DNA of 50,924 nt, from positions 1 through 50,924 of the IMG/VR virus record IMGVR_UViG_3300012931_000028, one strand, 5' to 3'. The notes beneath the pieces were generated by a model that saw nothing but the letters and a program-made list of their open reading frames with translations, made no database searches and was not told where the DNA came from. This document shows positions 41,623 to 49,549 of the stretch, in pieces. The DNA comes from a virus. How positions within the stretch are numbered: the first letter of the stretch is position 1; each line of letters begins with the position of its first letter. Both the position numbers and the translations under genes were made by a program.

Positions 41623-41647
41623 CAAGATTATCAATTTGAAATATTGT
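41619..41647 (+). promoter_or_regulatory. Promoter, TTGACA-17-TATTGT
   Basis: TTGACA (41619-41624) overlaps the terminase stop; TATTGT at 41642-41647. The same boxes and spacing occur at 17245. Likely drives the tRNA/small-gene block. Confidence 0.7.
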
Positions 41648-41676
41648 GTTTTTACGATAAATGAAAAGGTGAAACA

Positions 41677-41889
41677 ATGAACAAGGCGTTGTTGATTCCT
41701 ATTCGCATTCGAATTGTTAAAGAAGAAAGAAGATCAGCCCCATGGGCTGTTTTATTTAAAAACCCTCAGCAGTATTTGTATTTGCGCTATATTGAAAAGC
41801 GCTATAATCAAAAAATAAAAATGGTTCTCATGGCTACTATTGCTATGGAAATTATAGGTAATTATTGGAAAGGTGGAACAAATGCCTGA
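41677..41889 (+). CDS. Small basic protein, unknown
   Basis: 70 residues, start MNKALLIPIRIRIVKEERRS. Basic, with a hydrophobic MVLMATIAMEIIG stretch near the end. Overlaps the next gene by 8 bp. Confidence 0.45.
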   Translation: MNKALLIPIRIRIVKEERRSAPWAVLFKNPQQYLYLRYIEKRYNQKIKMVLMATIAMEIIGNYWKGGTNA

Positions 41890-42037
41890 AAAGAAAATTC
41901 CTGTTGAGGTGTATTCTCGCGTTGTCGGATATTTCAGACCCACGTTCACATGGAACAAGGGGAAGCAGGAAGAGTTTAGAGATAGAAAAGATTATTCTAT
42001 TGAAAAAATCAAGCACGATCAACGGGATCAAAAATAG
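41882..42037 (+). CDS. Stand-alone NrdD C-terminal (glycyl-radical) domain-like protein
   Basis: 51 residues. VEVYSRVVGYFRPTFTWNKG and QEEFRDRKDY match the C-terminal end of anaerobic (class III) ribonucleotide reductase, where the Gly of R-V-x-G-Y carries the radical. Here it is encoded on its own, with no large subunit or activase in the window. It could replace a host NrdD tail damaged by oxygen, as YfiD does for pyruvate formate-lyase (analogy, unproven). It also points to an anaerobic host. Confidence 0.6.
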   Translation: MPEKKIPVEVYSRVVGYFRPTFTWNKGKQEEFRDRKDYSIEKIKHDQRDQK

Positions 42038-42044
42038 TTTTTTA

Positions 42045-42116
42045 TTCCGGGATCGTTTAGTGGTAGGACAGCGGACTTTGATTCCGCCAGCATAGGTTCG
42101 AATCCTGTTCCCGGAG
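42045..42116 (+). tRNA. tRNA-Gln (anticodon UUG)
   Basis: Acceptor TCCGGGA/TCCCGGA (7 bp), D arm with GTTTAGTGGTAGGAC, anticodon arm GCGGA-CTTTGAT-TCCGC (loop gives TTG), T loop TTCGAAT. CCA not encoded. Confidence 0.93.
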
Positions 42117-42124
42117 CATTTTTC

Positions 42125-42196
42125 CTGGGCGTAGCGAAGCGGTATCGCGCATGGTTTGGGACCATGAGATCGTGAGTTCGATCCTCACCGTCCAGA
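42125..42196 (+). tRNA. tRNA-Pro (anticodon UGG)
   Basis: Acceptor CTGGGCG/CGTCCAG with one G-U pair; anticodon arm CATGG-TTTGGGA-CCATG (TGG); T arm GTGAG-TTCGATC-CTCAC. Eight nt after tRNA-Gln. Confidence 0.92.
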
Positions 42197-42218
42197 ATTT
42201 AAAAGGTGAAAAGAGGAA

Positions 42219-42620
42219 ATGGAAAAAAGACTTATAAAATGGCATGTCGGAATTCTTGAGAAATTGACATTGACTTTGCATAATTCTGATTGCAAGGAAT
42301 GGATCAGCGAGTGGTATCAAGGAACAGAAAATGGAACATCTGAAAATAATGTAACTATAAAATTAATTAATGATGGCTCTTTGTGTTTTTTCGATGAAGA
42401 CGATTCTGATTCTCGTGGAGTATATTTCAACAAAGAACAGGTTGAGCATTTAAAAAAAATATTACTTGGTAATGACGGAATGTTTAAAGAAGCAATTCAT
42501 TTTCTTGAAAAGTTCAACAGGATGTTTTCTCCGGGGAATAATGTGCCGATGCTTGTAAATGATTTTGTTCAAGTCGATTCAATATTACTAAAAGCAAAAG
42601 AAAGAATTTCTTTTGAATAA
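42219..42620 (+). CDS. Protein of unknown function
   Basis: 133 residues after gaaaagaggaa. An acidic beta-rich centre (NNVTIKLINDGSLCFFDEDD) is followed by helices (KEQVEHLKKILLGNDGMF). Sits between tRNA genes. Not recognised. Confidence 0.5.
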   Translation: MEKRLIKWHVGILEKLTLTLHNSDCKEWISEWYQGTENGTSENNVTIKLINDGSLCFFDEDDSDSRGVYFNKEQVEHLKKILLGNDGMFKEAIHFLEKFNRMFSPGNNVPMLVNDFVQVDSILLKAKERISFE

Positions 42621-42648
42621 ATTTAAATAATAAAAGGAGAGTAGTAAC

Positions 42649-42813
42649 ATGGAAAAATCAGTGAAGCAACTCAAGGGAGACGTGGTTCGCCTGAAGGCCA
42701 AGTGCGTCAAGATCAAGGGTGATCTCGTCGCGGCGAAGAACGAATATCGGGTGGCAAAGGAAATCTACCGGGAAGCCAAGATTTCTGCGAAAGAACGTGC
42801 CAAGATGAAGTAA
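42649..42813 (+). CDS. Lys-rich coiled-coil mini-protein, G+C-rich
   Basis: 54 residues, a single long charged helix (SVKQLKGDVVRLKAKCVKIK, then REAKISAKERAKMK). Its base composition is clearly richer in G+C than its neighbours, suggesting separate origin. Ribosome site aaaggagag. A G+C hairpin (GCCCGG/CCGGGC, 42823-42840) follows the stop without a T run. Confidence 0.55.
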   Translation: MEKSVKQLKGDVVRLKAKCVKIKGDLVAAKNEYRVAKEIYREAKISAKERAKMK

Positions 42814-42845
42814 GAAGTACGCGCCCGGCGTAATCCGGGCAAACA

Positions 42846-42921
42846 AGGCGCTGCTTCGTGGTTGTGAACGCGAAAAATTGGATACCCTTAAAAGGTAGCG
42901 GGTTCGAATCCAGCCAGCGCC
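42846..42921 (+). tRNA. Atypical tRNA-like gene, anticodon UAA (Leu) if folded as read
   Basis: Acceptor GGCGCTG/CAGCGCC (7 bp perfect). Anticodon loop CTTAAAA between TACC and GGTA gives TAA. T loop TTCGAAT closed by a stem with one mismatch. Unusual: the region between acceptor and anticodon stem is about 29 nt, the D-loop GG pair is unclear, and the long variable arm of normal tRNA-Leu is missing. May be a divergent functional tRNA or a decoy/decayed one. Confidence 0.6.
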
Positions 42922-42947
42922 AAATTAAAAAATGAATGGAGGGAGAA

Positions 42948-43145
42948 ATGGGAAAAAAATGTAATCGCGTATGGGAAGTATCTACTTCCGAAAAATTTTT
43001 AGTATTGTCTGTTTTTACAACGGTGCATGTTTATGCAAATAGCGCGGCAGAAGCAGAAAAAAAAGCAATTTCAATTATAAAGAATACTTTTGGCGTGGAA
43101 GTTGTTGCAACTTGCTTAAGATATTTGTGTACTGTTAGTGAATGA
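42948..43145 (+). CDS. Small protein, unknown
   Basis: 65 residues from MGKKCNRVWEVSTSEKFLVL; ggagggag directly upstream favours this start over 42936. Beta-alpha-beta pattern like a half ferredoxin-like fold (TTVHVYANSAAEAEKKAISI). Unknown. Confidence 0.5.
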   Translation: MGKKCNRVWEVSTSEKFLVLSVFTTVHVYANSAAEAEKKAISIIKNTFGVEVVATCLRYLCTVSE

Positions 43146-43154
43146 TTTTAAATC

Positions 43155-43227
43155 GCCGTAATAGCTCAGCCGGTAGAGCGGCACCCTTGTAACGTGCGGG
43201 TCACAGGTTCGATTCCTGTTTACGGCT
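43155..43227 (+). tRNA. tRNA-Thr (anticodon UGU)
   Basis: Acceptor GCCGTAA/TTACGGC (7 bp), D arm AGCTCAGCCGGTAGAGC, anticodon loop CTTGTAA (TGT) with one C-C mismatch next to the loop, T arm ACAGG-TTCGATT-CCTGT. Confidence 0.92.
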
Positions 43228-43244
43228 CATAATGGAGAATGGAA

Positions 43245-43499
43245 ATGGAAAACGATAAATTGATAAAAGAATTTTACAAAGAATTCAGGGATTTGTTAAA
43301 TAAATATAATGTTAAGAATGCTATTTTTGGCGCAGAAATGAATGAATCATTTTTTGGATCGTTTGCATGCGAAAAAGAAAGAGCAAGCTTTAGTGATCTT
43401 TTAAATTCGTTCGCTAATGCAGCCAGGATGTATCAGTCAGCGCGAGAAAAGACGTTAATGCTATATGAGGAAATGGCTACCAGGAGACGAATGAATTAA
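43245..43499 (+). CDS. Small helical protein
   Basis: 84 residues from MENDKLIKEFYKEFRDLLNK; an ATG two codons earlier is possible. Helical throughout, with ERASFSDLLNSFANAARMYQ. Unknown. Confidence 0.5.
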   Translation: MENDKLIKEFYKEFRDLLNKYNVKNAIFGAEMNESFFGSFACEKERASFSDLLNSFANAARMYQSAREKTLMLYEEMATRRRMN

Positions 43500-43511
43500 A
43501 GGGGGGTTTTG

Positions 43512-43640
43512 ATGGAATATCTTTTTGAATTTATAAAAAATTACAAGTATGAACTATCTCTTTCGGTTTATATTTTTATTGCAGCAATAGTGGTTTTGGT
43601 GCTTTCTTCTTTATTTTTTGGTAGCTCTAGGAGATATTAG
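43512..43640 (+). CDS. Single-span membrane mini-protein
   Basis: 42 residues: polar N-terminus, hydrophobic helix (LSVYIFIAAIVVLVLSSLFF), short basic end. Site aggggggt. Possibly a small holin-like or regulatory membrane peptide. Confidence 0.5.
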   Translation: MEYLFEFIKNYKYELSLSVYIFIAAIVVLVLSSLFFGSSRRY

Positions 43641-43642
43641 TA

Positions 43643-43819
43643 ATGAAAAAAAATATGGATTTCGAGTCAATTGTCCGCGAATTCAATTTTTCAAAATTCA
43701 TAAAAGAATATTTTCCCAAGTTTTACAATAAGACATATGTGCAAAGATCAAGAAAAGCTTTGGCGGGAATAGTTATATGTGATGAAATACTCGATGAATC
43801 TGAAGGGATAAAATATTAG
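43643..43819 (+). CDS. Small protein, unknown
   Basis: 58 residues, MKKNMDFESIVREFNFSKFI start, two nt after the preceding stop. Mixed helix with basic centre (KTYVQRSRKALAG). Unknown. Confidence 0.45.
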   Translation: MKKNMDFESIVREFNFSKFIKEYFPKFYNKTYVQRSRKALAGIVICDEILDESEGIKY

Positions 43820-43836
43820 AAAAAAGAGGAAATGTT

Positions 43837-44109
43837 ATGTTCAGTAAATATTTCAAAATGTTCGCGTCGATAATTCTTAAAGTCCCGAATTCAGGAATTG
43901 AGTGGCTGGATATGATGATTATTTCCGCGAAGAGAGATGAGATTGCTGAAAAAGCAATGCAGGGTTTGCTCGCGGGGTATAATTCTCGCGACGAAATCGA
44001 TTTTGATGCTGAAAGAGATTATGATTCAATAGATTCTCTTGTTACGAAGTCATATAATATTGCTGCCCACATGCTTGTTCTTTCAAGCGAATATGACGAG
44101 GAAATGTAA
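43837..44109 (+). CDS. Small helical protein
   Basis: 90 residues behind aaaagagg. Helical, acidic C-terminal half (DEIDFDAERDYDSIDS). Unknown. Confidence 0.5.
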   Translation: MFSKYFKMFASIILKVPNSGIEWLDMMIISAKRDEIAEKAMQGLLAGYNSRDEIDFDAERDYDSIDSLVTKSYNIAAHMLVLSSEYDEEM

Positions 44110-44111
44110 TT

Positions 44112-44651
44112 ATGAAAAAAATAATAAAGTGGCTCTGGACCAATCGTGGGCGCTACACGATACGCTTTGTTGACTGGTACGTCCGAACGTATCACAGCCA
44201 GGACTATATTCATATAGGACTGATTAAAGAAGAGATATCCAGGCGCATTGACGCCGAAGTTTTCAAAACAAAAATAAGATGCGATGAAGACAAAGAACGC
44301 GCCATGAATGCGCTCAATATCCAGCATAAAATAAACGAGGATGGCTGGATCGCTGAAATAGAAAACATGGAAAAGCAGGTCCGTGACGCCATGGTTGTTC
44401 TTAAAAACGCGGAGGAATTGCGCTGGGAATATATTCGCAGAGTCAGGGAGCTGGCGGTGATCAACGCCAAAAATCAACACGGTGGAAAAGAAATGATCGA
44501 GGGAGTCACCGTTGCGATGCAGCAGCTTGAGAAAGTCGGCCTTGAGATTTGCGGCCTTGTTGAAAATGTTGAAAAAGAAGGAAAGAAAGAAACTGAAATG
44601 CTTAGAATTCCGCATACGCTTAATAAGATAAATACGAACGGGTTGAAATGA
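44112..44651 (+). CDS. Helical/coiled-coil protein
   Basis: 179 residues. A basic aromatic N-terminus (IIKWLWTNRGRYTIRFVDWY) could lie on the membrane. Long helices follow (IENMEKQVRDAMVVLKNAEE and GVTVAMQQLEKVGLEICGLV). Two nt after its neighbour, ATGA overlap with the next. Unknown. Confidence 0.5.
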   Translation: MKKIIKWLWTNRGRYTIRFVDWYVRTYHSQDYIHIGLIKEEISRRIDAEVFKTKIRCDEDKERAMNALNIQHKINEDGWIAEIENMEKQVRDAMVVLKNAEELRWEYIRRVRELAVINAKNQHGGKEMIEGVTVAMQQLEKVGLEICGLVENVEKEGKKETEMLRIPHTLNKINTNGLK

Positions 44652-44869
44652 GAATTTTTATTACAATAATTCTTGTTTTAATTTGGATTATCTCTGGTTT
44701 ACTTTCTGTTTTTGATTTTGGCTATTTGCAAAATCAAATAGAAAAATTTTTAAGATTAGAGTCAAGTGCTTGCACTGTTTACGGGAGACTTCCCGATGGC
44801 TCTTTTCCAAAATTTTTTATGGGATCAGGTGAAAACAAAAAAGAGTATTATTGTAACGAGGTTGAATAG
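44648..44869 (+). CDS. Membrane or secreted small protein
   Basis: 73 residues: MRIFITIILVLIWIISGLLS is a signal-anchor; the outside part has two Cys (SACTVYG and EYYCNEVE) that could form a disulfide. Confidence 0.5.
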   Translation: MRIFITIILVLIWIISGLLSVFDFGYLQNQIEKFLRLESSACTVYGRLPDGSFPKFFMGSGENKKEYYCNEVE

Positions 44870-45154
44870 GTGGAAAAACTTGATATCCAAGATAAGATAG
44901 AAATTCTTTTTGAAAATTTCAAATCGTTTCTTTTGGAGAAAAATAAACGCTATGGGGATTCCGCATTACATCCTATTGGTGTTTTTTCAAAGAGTGATTC
45001 AAATTCTCAAATTTGTAACCGATTGGACGACAAGCTCTCCAGGATAAAAAATTCAAAAGTTTTAAAGAAAAATGACGTGGCCGATGTTTTCGGTTATACT
45101 GCGCTTTTGATGATTGAGCAGGAATGGATTGAATTTGATGATTTGCTGGATTAA
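44870..45154 (+). CDS. DUF1599/Nmad1-like protein
   Basis: 94 residues from a GTG start with gagg at 8 nt. LLEKNKRYGDSALHPIGVFS, ICNRLDDKLSRIKNS and DVADVFGYTALLMI follow the pattern of a small phage family linked to nucleotide modification (all-alpha NTP-pyrophosphatase-like). A nucleotide-pool role is likely but not shown. Confidence 0.6.
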   Translation: MEKLDIQDKIEILFENFKSFLLEKNKRYGDSALHPIGVFSKSDSNSQICNRLDDKLSRIKNSKVLKKNDVADVFGYTALLMIEQEWIEFDDLLD

Positions 45155-45157
45155 GAA

Positions 45158-45352
45158 ATGACTGTTAAATATATAAATCCAGAAAACAAAGAATTCAGTA
45201 GTGTAATTGTTTCCGGTGAACACGCTAAAAAAGTTATGGATTTATTAAATAATAAAGAATTAGTTTTAAAAACATTCAGTTGTTTTTCAAAAACTCTTTT
45301 AATTGCAAAAAAACAAAAAGGAGAATCAAAATGCCACGTTACGAAAAAATAG
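45158..45352 (+). CDS. Small protein, unknown
   Basis: 64 residues, MTVKYINPENKEFSSVIVSG start, alpha/beta, basic end. Overlaps the following gene by 22 bp. Confidence 0.45.
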   Translation: MTVKYINPENKEFSSVIVSGEHAKKVMDLLNNKELVLKTFSCFSKTLLIAKKQKGESKCHVTKK

Positions 45353-45684
45353 GAAATAATATAATCCACTTTGACGAGTGGTATTATATCGCATACGCGG
45401 GAGGGAGGCGGGAGCTTTCCAAAAAGGATCAAAAAACTTGGGACAAGACTCTATACTTGCCCGAAATTTTGAAGGTCCAGGAGCGCAGGAAAATTCCTAT
45501 GCGGAACAATCCGAACGTGGTTCCTATCAAGGGGGTCGATCTTCTTTCCTTTATAAAGGAATTGAAATTTATTCCCCTATTCGATTCTTTTTTTGAACAG
45601 ACTCATACAATCAAGTTGACAGACATTGTAATATATGAATCAATAAAGGCGAAGTCGTATGAAATCGCTCTCCGGGGCGAATAA
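45331..45684 (+). CDS. Protein of unknown function
   Basis: 117 residues from MPRYEKIGNNIIHFDEWYYI; aaaggag lies 7 nt upstream, so the frame from 45280 is trimmed. DEWYYIAYAGGRRELSKKDQ and VVPIKGVDLLSFIKELKFI; compact alpha/beta. Unknown. Confidence 0.5.
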   Translation: MPRYEKIGNNIIHFDEWYYIAYAGGRRELSKKDQKTWDKTLYLPEILKVQERRKIPMRNNPNVVPIKGVDLLSFIKELKFIPLFDSFFEQTHTIKLTDIVIYESIKAKSYEIALRGE

Positions 45685-45700
45685 TTCAAGGAGATAATTT

Positions 45701-46084
45701 ATGAAATTCGAAGATGCGTTCAACAAGGCTTTCGATAAAAAGAAGGATCATGAAGCGAAAAAAGGTGCAAAATTTGCAGTCGAAAAATCGACCTTTGGGA
45801 TTTTGGCGTTTATGTGGTCCATGCTCGCGGAGGCCGATTTTGTGCTTGACGACACGGTTATAATCGGGGAGAATGATAATATTATATCCACTCCGGTAAA
45901 AAGGGCGGGCGGAAAGGGAAAAGAGGAGAAAGAAAAAACTCCGAAAGAACCGAAAGCCCCGAAGGGTGGACCGATAACCGGGCAAACGTCTTCTATCGAT
46001 AAGACAGCCAAAGAGGAAAAGATAGAAGGCGGAAATGTCGAAAAAGAAGAAGAAAAAGACACAGACGCAGACAAGCAGCAATAG
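45701..46084 (+). CDS. Protein with disordered charged tail, upstream of portal
   Basis: 127 residues. The N-terminal 70 residues form a small domain (FGILAFMWSMLAEADFVLDD); the rest is a Lys/Glu/Pro-rich disordered tail. It overlaps the portal gene by 50 bp. Possibly a head accessory or scaffold-like factor (position only). Confidence 0.5.
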   Translation: MKFEDAFNKAFDKKKDHEAKKGAKFAVEKSTFGILAFMWSMLAEADFVLDDTVIIGENDNIISTPVKRAGGKGKEEKEKTPKEPKAPKGGPITGQTSSIDKTAKEEKIEGGNVEKEEEKDTDADKQQ

Positions 46085-47693
46085 TGTAACTGCAACATAC
46101 CTCCCTCCGGATTACACAAAAGCCGCGAGGGAGGCCAAGCAGCTTATCCGCAATATAGACAAAAAGGTTTTAAAACAAGTTCCAAAAGGCGTTCACTACG
46201 ATTGGCTTAACAATTCCGCTTTTAACAATATAGTTTATCCCCGCGACAAAATACCGGATCGCCTCTTACGTCTCGTGGAGCGCCGAAATGGAGTAGTCGG
46301 CGCGATTGTTACCTTAAGAGTGCAACAGGCAATCGAATTCAGCGAAATAAGTCACGACCGCGATGTTCCAGGGTGGGAATTCGCTCTCGTTGATTCCAAA
46401 GCAACTCCTACAAAAGAGCAAGAAAAGCAAAAATCATTTCTTGAAAATTTTCTAAAAAATGGAAGTCGCGAAGATTACGAGGGAATTGAGTCCGATCCAT
46501 CGGATATACGCGAGCGTTTAACGAAATTCGTTCGCGATAGAATCTTGATTGATAAAATCACATGGGAAGTTGAAAGAGATCGCAAAGGGGAAGCGATTGC
46601 TCTGTGGGTGCTGGATGGTGCAACGATTCTTCCAGTATTGCCAGGTGGTTTTTACGGATCAACCTCACAAATAGGAATTGGAATAAGCGCAGGATTCAAT
46701 CGATTGAGTGAAGAGATACGCAAGGCCAGGCTTGAAAATATTCCACCAGTCGATGAAATCGAATACGTCCAGGAATTGATTTACGGGACAAGCGGCGGGG
46801 GAATAACGGCAGCGTTCAGAAATACCGATCTTGTATATGATCTCGGAAACGAATTGAACGATATTCGTTATTATCGCCAGGGACTATCTGCAACAGAAAA
46901 AGCGAATATCGCGATTGTTGCATTTATAAATTCACTCACTTTTAACAGTAATGGTCTTTCCCGTGGTGCAATTCCAAAAGTTGCGATTGCCATGGGAAAA
47001 GAATCCGGATACACACAGGAACAGCTTGAAGATGCGCAGGACGAGTGGATGGCAAATTTTTCAGCCATGGACGGCCAGTGGAATATTCCTCTTTTAAATG
47101 GTGATGCAAAAGTTTTGAATCTCCTGCCGAACAATCGCGATATGGAATATCAGAAATATCTCGAATTTACCGGCGCTCTTACGTGCGCGATAATGGGTGT
47201 TGATGCTTCTGAAATAGGGTTAAGACTGAACCAGGCGCAATCCGTTTTGAGCGAGAATCAGGACGCAAAACAATTATTTTCAAAAAATCGTGGAATACGC
47301 GAAATGCTTGGCGGGTTTGCATATGCAGTCAATAAATTTATGCGGATCAGCGGATTCAAATTTTCTAAAGAATGGGTTTTCCGTTTTAACGGATTGTCAA
47401 CGCAGGATAAAGGATTCGAATCTGATTTAAGAAAAAAAGACGTAGAATCAATAAAGACAGTTGATGAGGTCCGCGCTGAAATCGATCTCCCGCCGCTTCC
47501 TGATGGCAAAGGTGGAATAATTCTAAACACCGTATTCATGCAAGCGCAGCAAATGGCGCAACAGCAAGCGGCGATGGAAGCACAGGGGCAGGGCGGCGAA
47601 GACGAATCAGGTCAAGATTTCGGGGAAGAGGACGTTGACGGGATGGTCGATGAGGCCATGCAAGGACTCGAAAAGGCTGTTCGATTAATATAA
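46035..47693 (+). CDS. Portal protein
   Basis: 552 residues. A Lys/Thr/Ser-rich start is followed by VERRNGVVGAIVTLRVQQAI, DRILIDKITWEVERDRKGEA and ALWVLDGATILPVLPGGFYG (wing/clip region). Then FINSLTFNSNGLSRGAIPKV and GQWNIPLLNGDAKVLNLLPN with YQKYLEFTGALTCAIMGVDA: the order of HK97/SPP1-like phage portals. The C-terminus is Gln/Glu-rich, usual for portal crowns. It forms the dodecameric DNA channel that docks terminase. Confidence 0.85.
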   Translation: MSKKKKKKTQTQTSSNSVTATYLPPDYTKAAREAKQLIRNIDKKVLKQVPKGVHYDWLNNSAFNNIVYPRDKIPDRLLRLVERRNGVVGAIVTLRVQQAIEFSEISHDRDVPGWEFALVDSKATPTKEQEKQKSFLENFLKNGSREDYEGIESDPSDIRERLTKFVRDRILIDKITWEVERDRKGEAIALWVLDGATILPVLPGGFYGSTSQIGIGISAGFNRLSEEIRKARLENIPPVDEIEYVQELIYGTSGGGITAAFRNTDLVYDLGNELNDIRYYRQGLSATEKANIAIVAFINSLTFNSNGLSRGAIPKVAIAMGKESGYTQEQLEDAQDEWMANFSAMDGQWNIPLLNGDAKVLNLLPNNRDMEYQKYLEFTGALTCAIMGVDASEIGLRLNQAQSVLSENQDAKQLFSKNRGIREMLGGFAYAVNKFMRISGFKFSKEWVFRFNGLSTQDKGFESDLRKKDVESIKTVDEVRAEIDLPPLPDGKGGIILNTVFMQAQQMAQQQAAMEAQGQGGEDESGQDFGEEDVDGMVDEAMQGLEKAVRLI

Positions 47694-47714
47694 TAAAAAA
47701 ACGAGGTATTGGCA

Positions 47715-48623
47715 ATGACAGTTGCTAACAGAAAAAATTTAAGGGTCTGCCAGGTAAAGCATACAAATGTTGCTGGTACAACTACGTATTATGACGTTAT
47801 AATTGCTGTTTATGATCTTGATGAAGTTGATGGAATTCTTCAGGATTGGGCCGTTGATACAATTGGCGCGGGAACGGTCCTCGATCTCCCGGCGGCTCTC
47901 GTATATAATAAGGATATCAGCGAATTTTTAACAACGCTGGATATCGATGATTATGCATATCTTCAAAGCAGCACGACAGCGTACAACACGCTTGTTACCA
48001 ATAATCTCGTGCTCCCAAAAACATCCGGAAAAGGAATCATGGTAGATACCGCACTTCCTACTTTTGGGTGGAAGGATTTGCTCGGGAATATCATTACTGA
48101 TCCCGCCGGAGCGGATGCTCCGAATCTCACCGTTTTCCGTGGAGGGAGCGTTCGCGAGTATCTTTACAATTTGCACGACAAGGCCGATTTTCGATTTCAC
48201 ATCCCGCATGACTACGTTCCAGGGACTGATTTGTATTTTCATTTGCATTGGGCGCACAACGGACTTACGATCAGTGGAAATCTTGTGGCAACCATTTTGC
48301 ATACATACGCGAAGGGGCATAATCAGGAAAATTTTTCCGCTGAAAAAACGATTCTTGTTTCAGTTTCAACTCCTGATATTGCGACTATTCCGCAATATCG
48401 CCATAGAATCGATGAGATACAGCTTTCTTCTTCAACTCCAAATGGAAGCCAGATAGACAGTGCAACGCTTGAGCCGGACGGTGTTATTTTGATGAATCTT
48501 GAAATAACCACTCTCCCGACAATTTCAGGTGGAAGCGCTGGTGTATTTATCAATTATATTGATATGCATTATCAATCGACACAACTTCCTACAAAGCAAA
48601 AGGCTCCTGATTTTTATGTGTAA
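47715..48623 (+). CDS. Virion structural protein (decoration/tail-type beta domain)
   Basis: 302 residues from ATG 47715 with gagg at 8 nt; a TTG two codons upstream is less likely. The C-terminal two thirds carry FGWKDLLGNIITDPAGADAP, FRFHIPHDYVPGTDLYFHLH and a last strand VFINYIDMHYQS, a pattern common to phage structural proteins of a beta-sandwich type. The N-terminal part (VANRKNLRVCQVKHTNVAGT) seems a separate small domain. It follows portal by 21 bp. Confidence 0.65.
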   Translation: MTVANRKNLRVCQVKHTNVAGTTTYYDVIIAVYDLDEVDGILQDWAVDTIGAGTVLDLPAALVYNKDISEFLTTLDIDDYAYLQSSTTAYNTLVTNNLVLPKTSGKGIMVDTALPTFGWKDLLGNIITDPAGADAPNLTVFRGGSVREYLYNLHDKADFRFHIPHDYVPGTDLYFHLHWAHNGLTISGNLVATILHTYAKGHNQENFSAEKTILVSVSTPDIATIPQYRHRIDEIQLSSSTPNGSQIDSATLEPDGVILMNLEITTLPTISGGSAGVFINYIDMHYQSTQLPTKQKAPDFYV

Positions 48624-48656
48624 AAAATAACTTCGTTACGAGGGGAGGGCTATGAA

Positions 48657-48959
48657 GTGTCCGCGACAATTGATTTTACTAAGATTGTTATTGGTCTGTT
48701 GGGTACTTGCGTCACTTTGTTTAGTGTCAGCTTCAGTCTTGCTATTTATATCTGGAGACAACACATCAAAGATAACAACAGGCAGTATGATGATTTTAGA
48801 AAATGGCTTGAGGAATTAAAAGAAGAAAATCATGAAACCCATGAAAAAATACATGAAAGAATAAGCTCTGGAATAGATGCTCTTCGAAAAGAAAACAACG
48901 AAGGCCATGAAAAAATTCATGAGAGAATAAACACAATTTATAAACGGGGAAGATGGTAA
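48657..48959 (+). CDS. Membrane-anchored coiled-coil protein, candidate holin/spanin-type lysis factor
   Basis: 100 residues from GTG; the ggggaggg site has ideal spacing for it. One N-terminal membrane helix (IVIGLLGTCVTLFSVSFSLAI), then a coiled coil with a repeated (H)EKIHERI unit. N-in anchor plus coiled coil is the plan of inner-membrane spanins and some holins. It lies directly before the cysteine peptidase. A second ORF overlaps it in another frame from ATG 48652 (see findings). Confidence 0.55.
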   Translation: MSATIDFTKIVIGLLGTCVTLFSVSFSLAIYIWRQHIKDNNRQYDDFRKWLEELKEENHETHEKIHERISSGIDALRKENNEGHEKIHERINTIYKRGRW

Positions 48960-49549
48960 TGAAATACGAAGTTGGATACAACGCTCAAGACAATAACATA
49001 GATTTTGGGAAAGTTTTTCCAGGATGGGCGCAATGCATGACAACATGTGCGTGGATGCTCATGTGCTTTCTTTGTCCATCGATGAAATCAAATGATGACA
49101 ATTCTCTTGCTCAATATCTTGATGACGTTGAAGTTGATATCGGAAATCCGGGGATCGGAGAATGGGTAAAAAGAAAATTCCCGTGGATCAACGGGCATAC
49201 TTCATACTGGTGGTTGACTCAAAAATACGGGATGGAAAAATGGCTTTGGAGAAATGGGATTGCAGGGGAAGCTGTTTTCGAAAATGGAGTTCCATTTGAA
49301 AAGCTCCAGGAATTTTTAACATATGGTCCGGTGATCATGGGCACCGATAAAATAGGCGGACTTCCCGGAGGGCATATTATTCTTGTTTCGGGGATAAGTG
49401 CAACAGGCTATATTATTAAAGACCCGTTCGGAAATGCAATGACAAATTATAAATCAAAAAATGGCGACGGCGTTTTATATCCAGCATTCTATTTGAGGGA
49501 ACATGCTGGCGAGACAATCAACTGCATGTATTGGAGGCCAAAAGCATGA
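48959..49549 (+). CDS. C39-like papain-fold peptidase, candidate endolysin
   Basis: 196 residues from ATG 48959 (ggggaag upstream; it overlaps the preceding stop). WAQCMTTCAWMLMCFL carries the catalytic Cys after an oxyanion Gln. GGLPGGHIILVSGISATGYI gives the His and IIKDPFGNA the Asp/Asn of Peptidase_C39_2. In this place between membrane proteins it is best read as a cell-wall hydrolase; a tail-associated or maturation peptidase is the alternative. Confidence 0.7.
   Translation: MKYEVGYNAQDNNIDFGKVFPGWAQCMTTCAWMLMCFLCPSMKSNDDNSLAQYLDDVEVDIGNPGIGEWVKRKFPWINGHTSYWWLTQKYGMEKWLWRNGIAGEAVFENGVPFEKLQEFLTYGPVIMGTDKIGGLPGGHIILVSGISATGYIIKDPFGNAMTNYKSKNGDGVLYPAFYLREHAGETINCMYWRPKA

Noticed and set aside
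42846-42921. Ochre-suppressor tRNA
   Set aside because: The loop CTTAAAA places UAA, not UUA, in the anticodon, so it would read the Leu codon UUA. No sign of recoded stop codons was seen in the genes.
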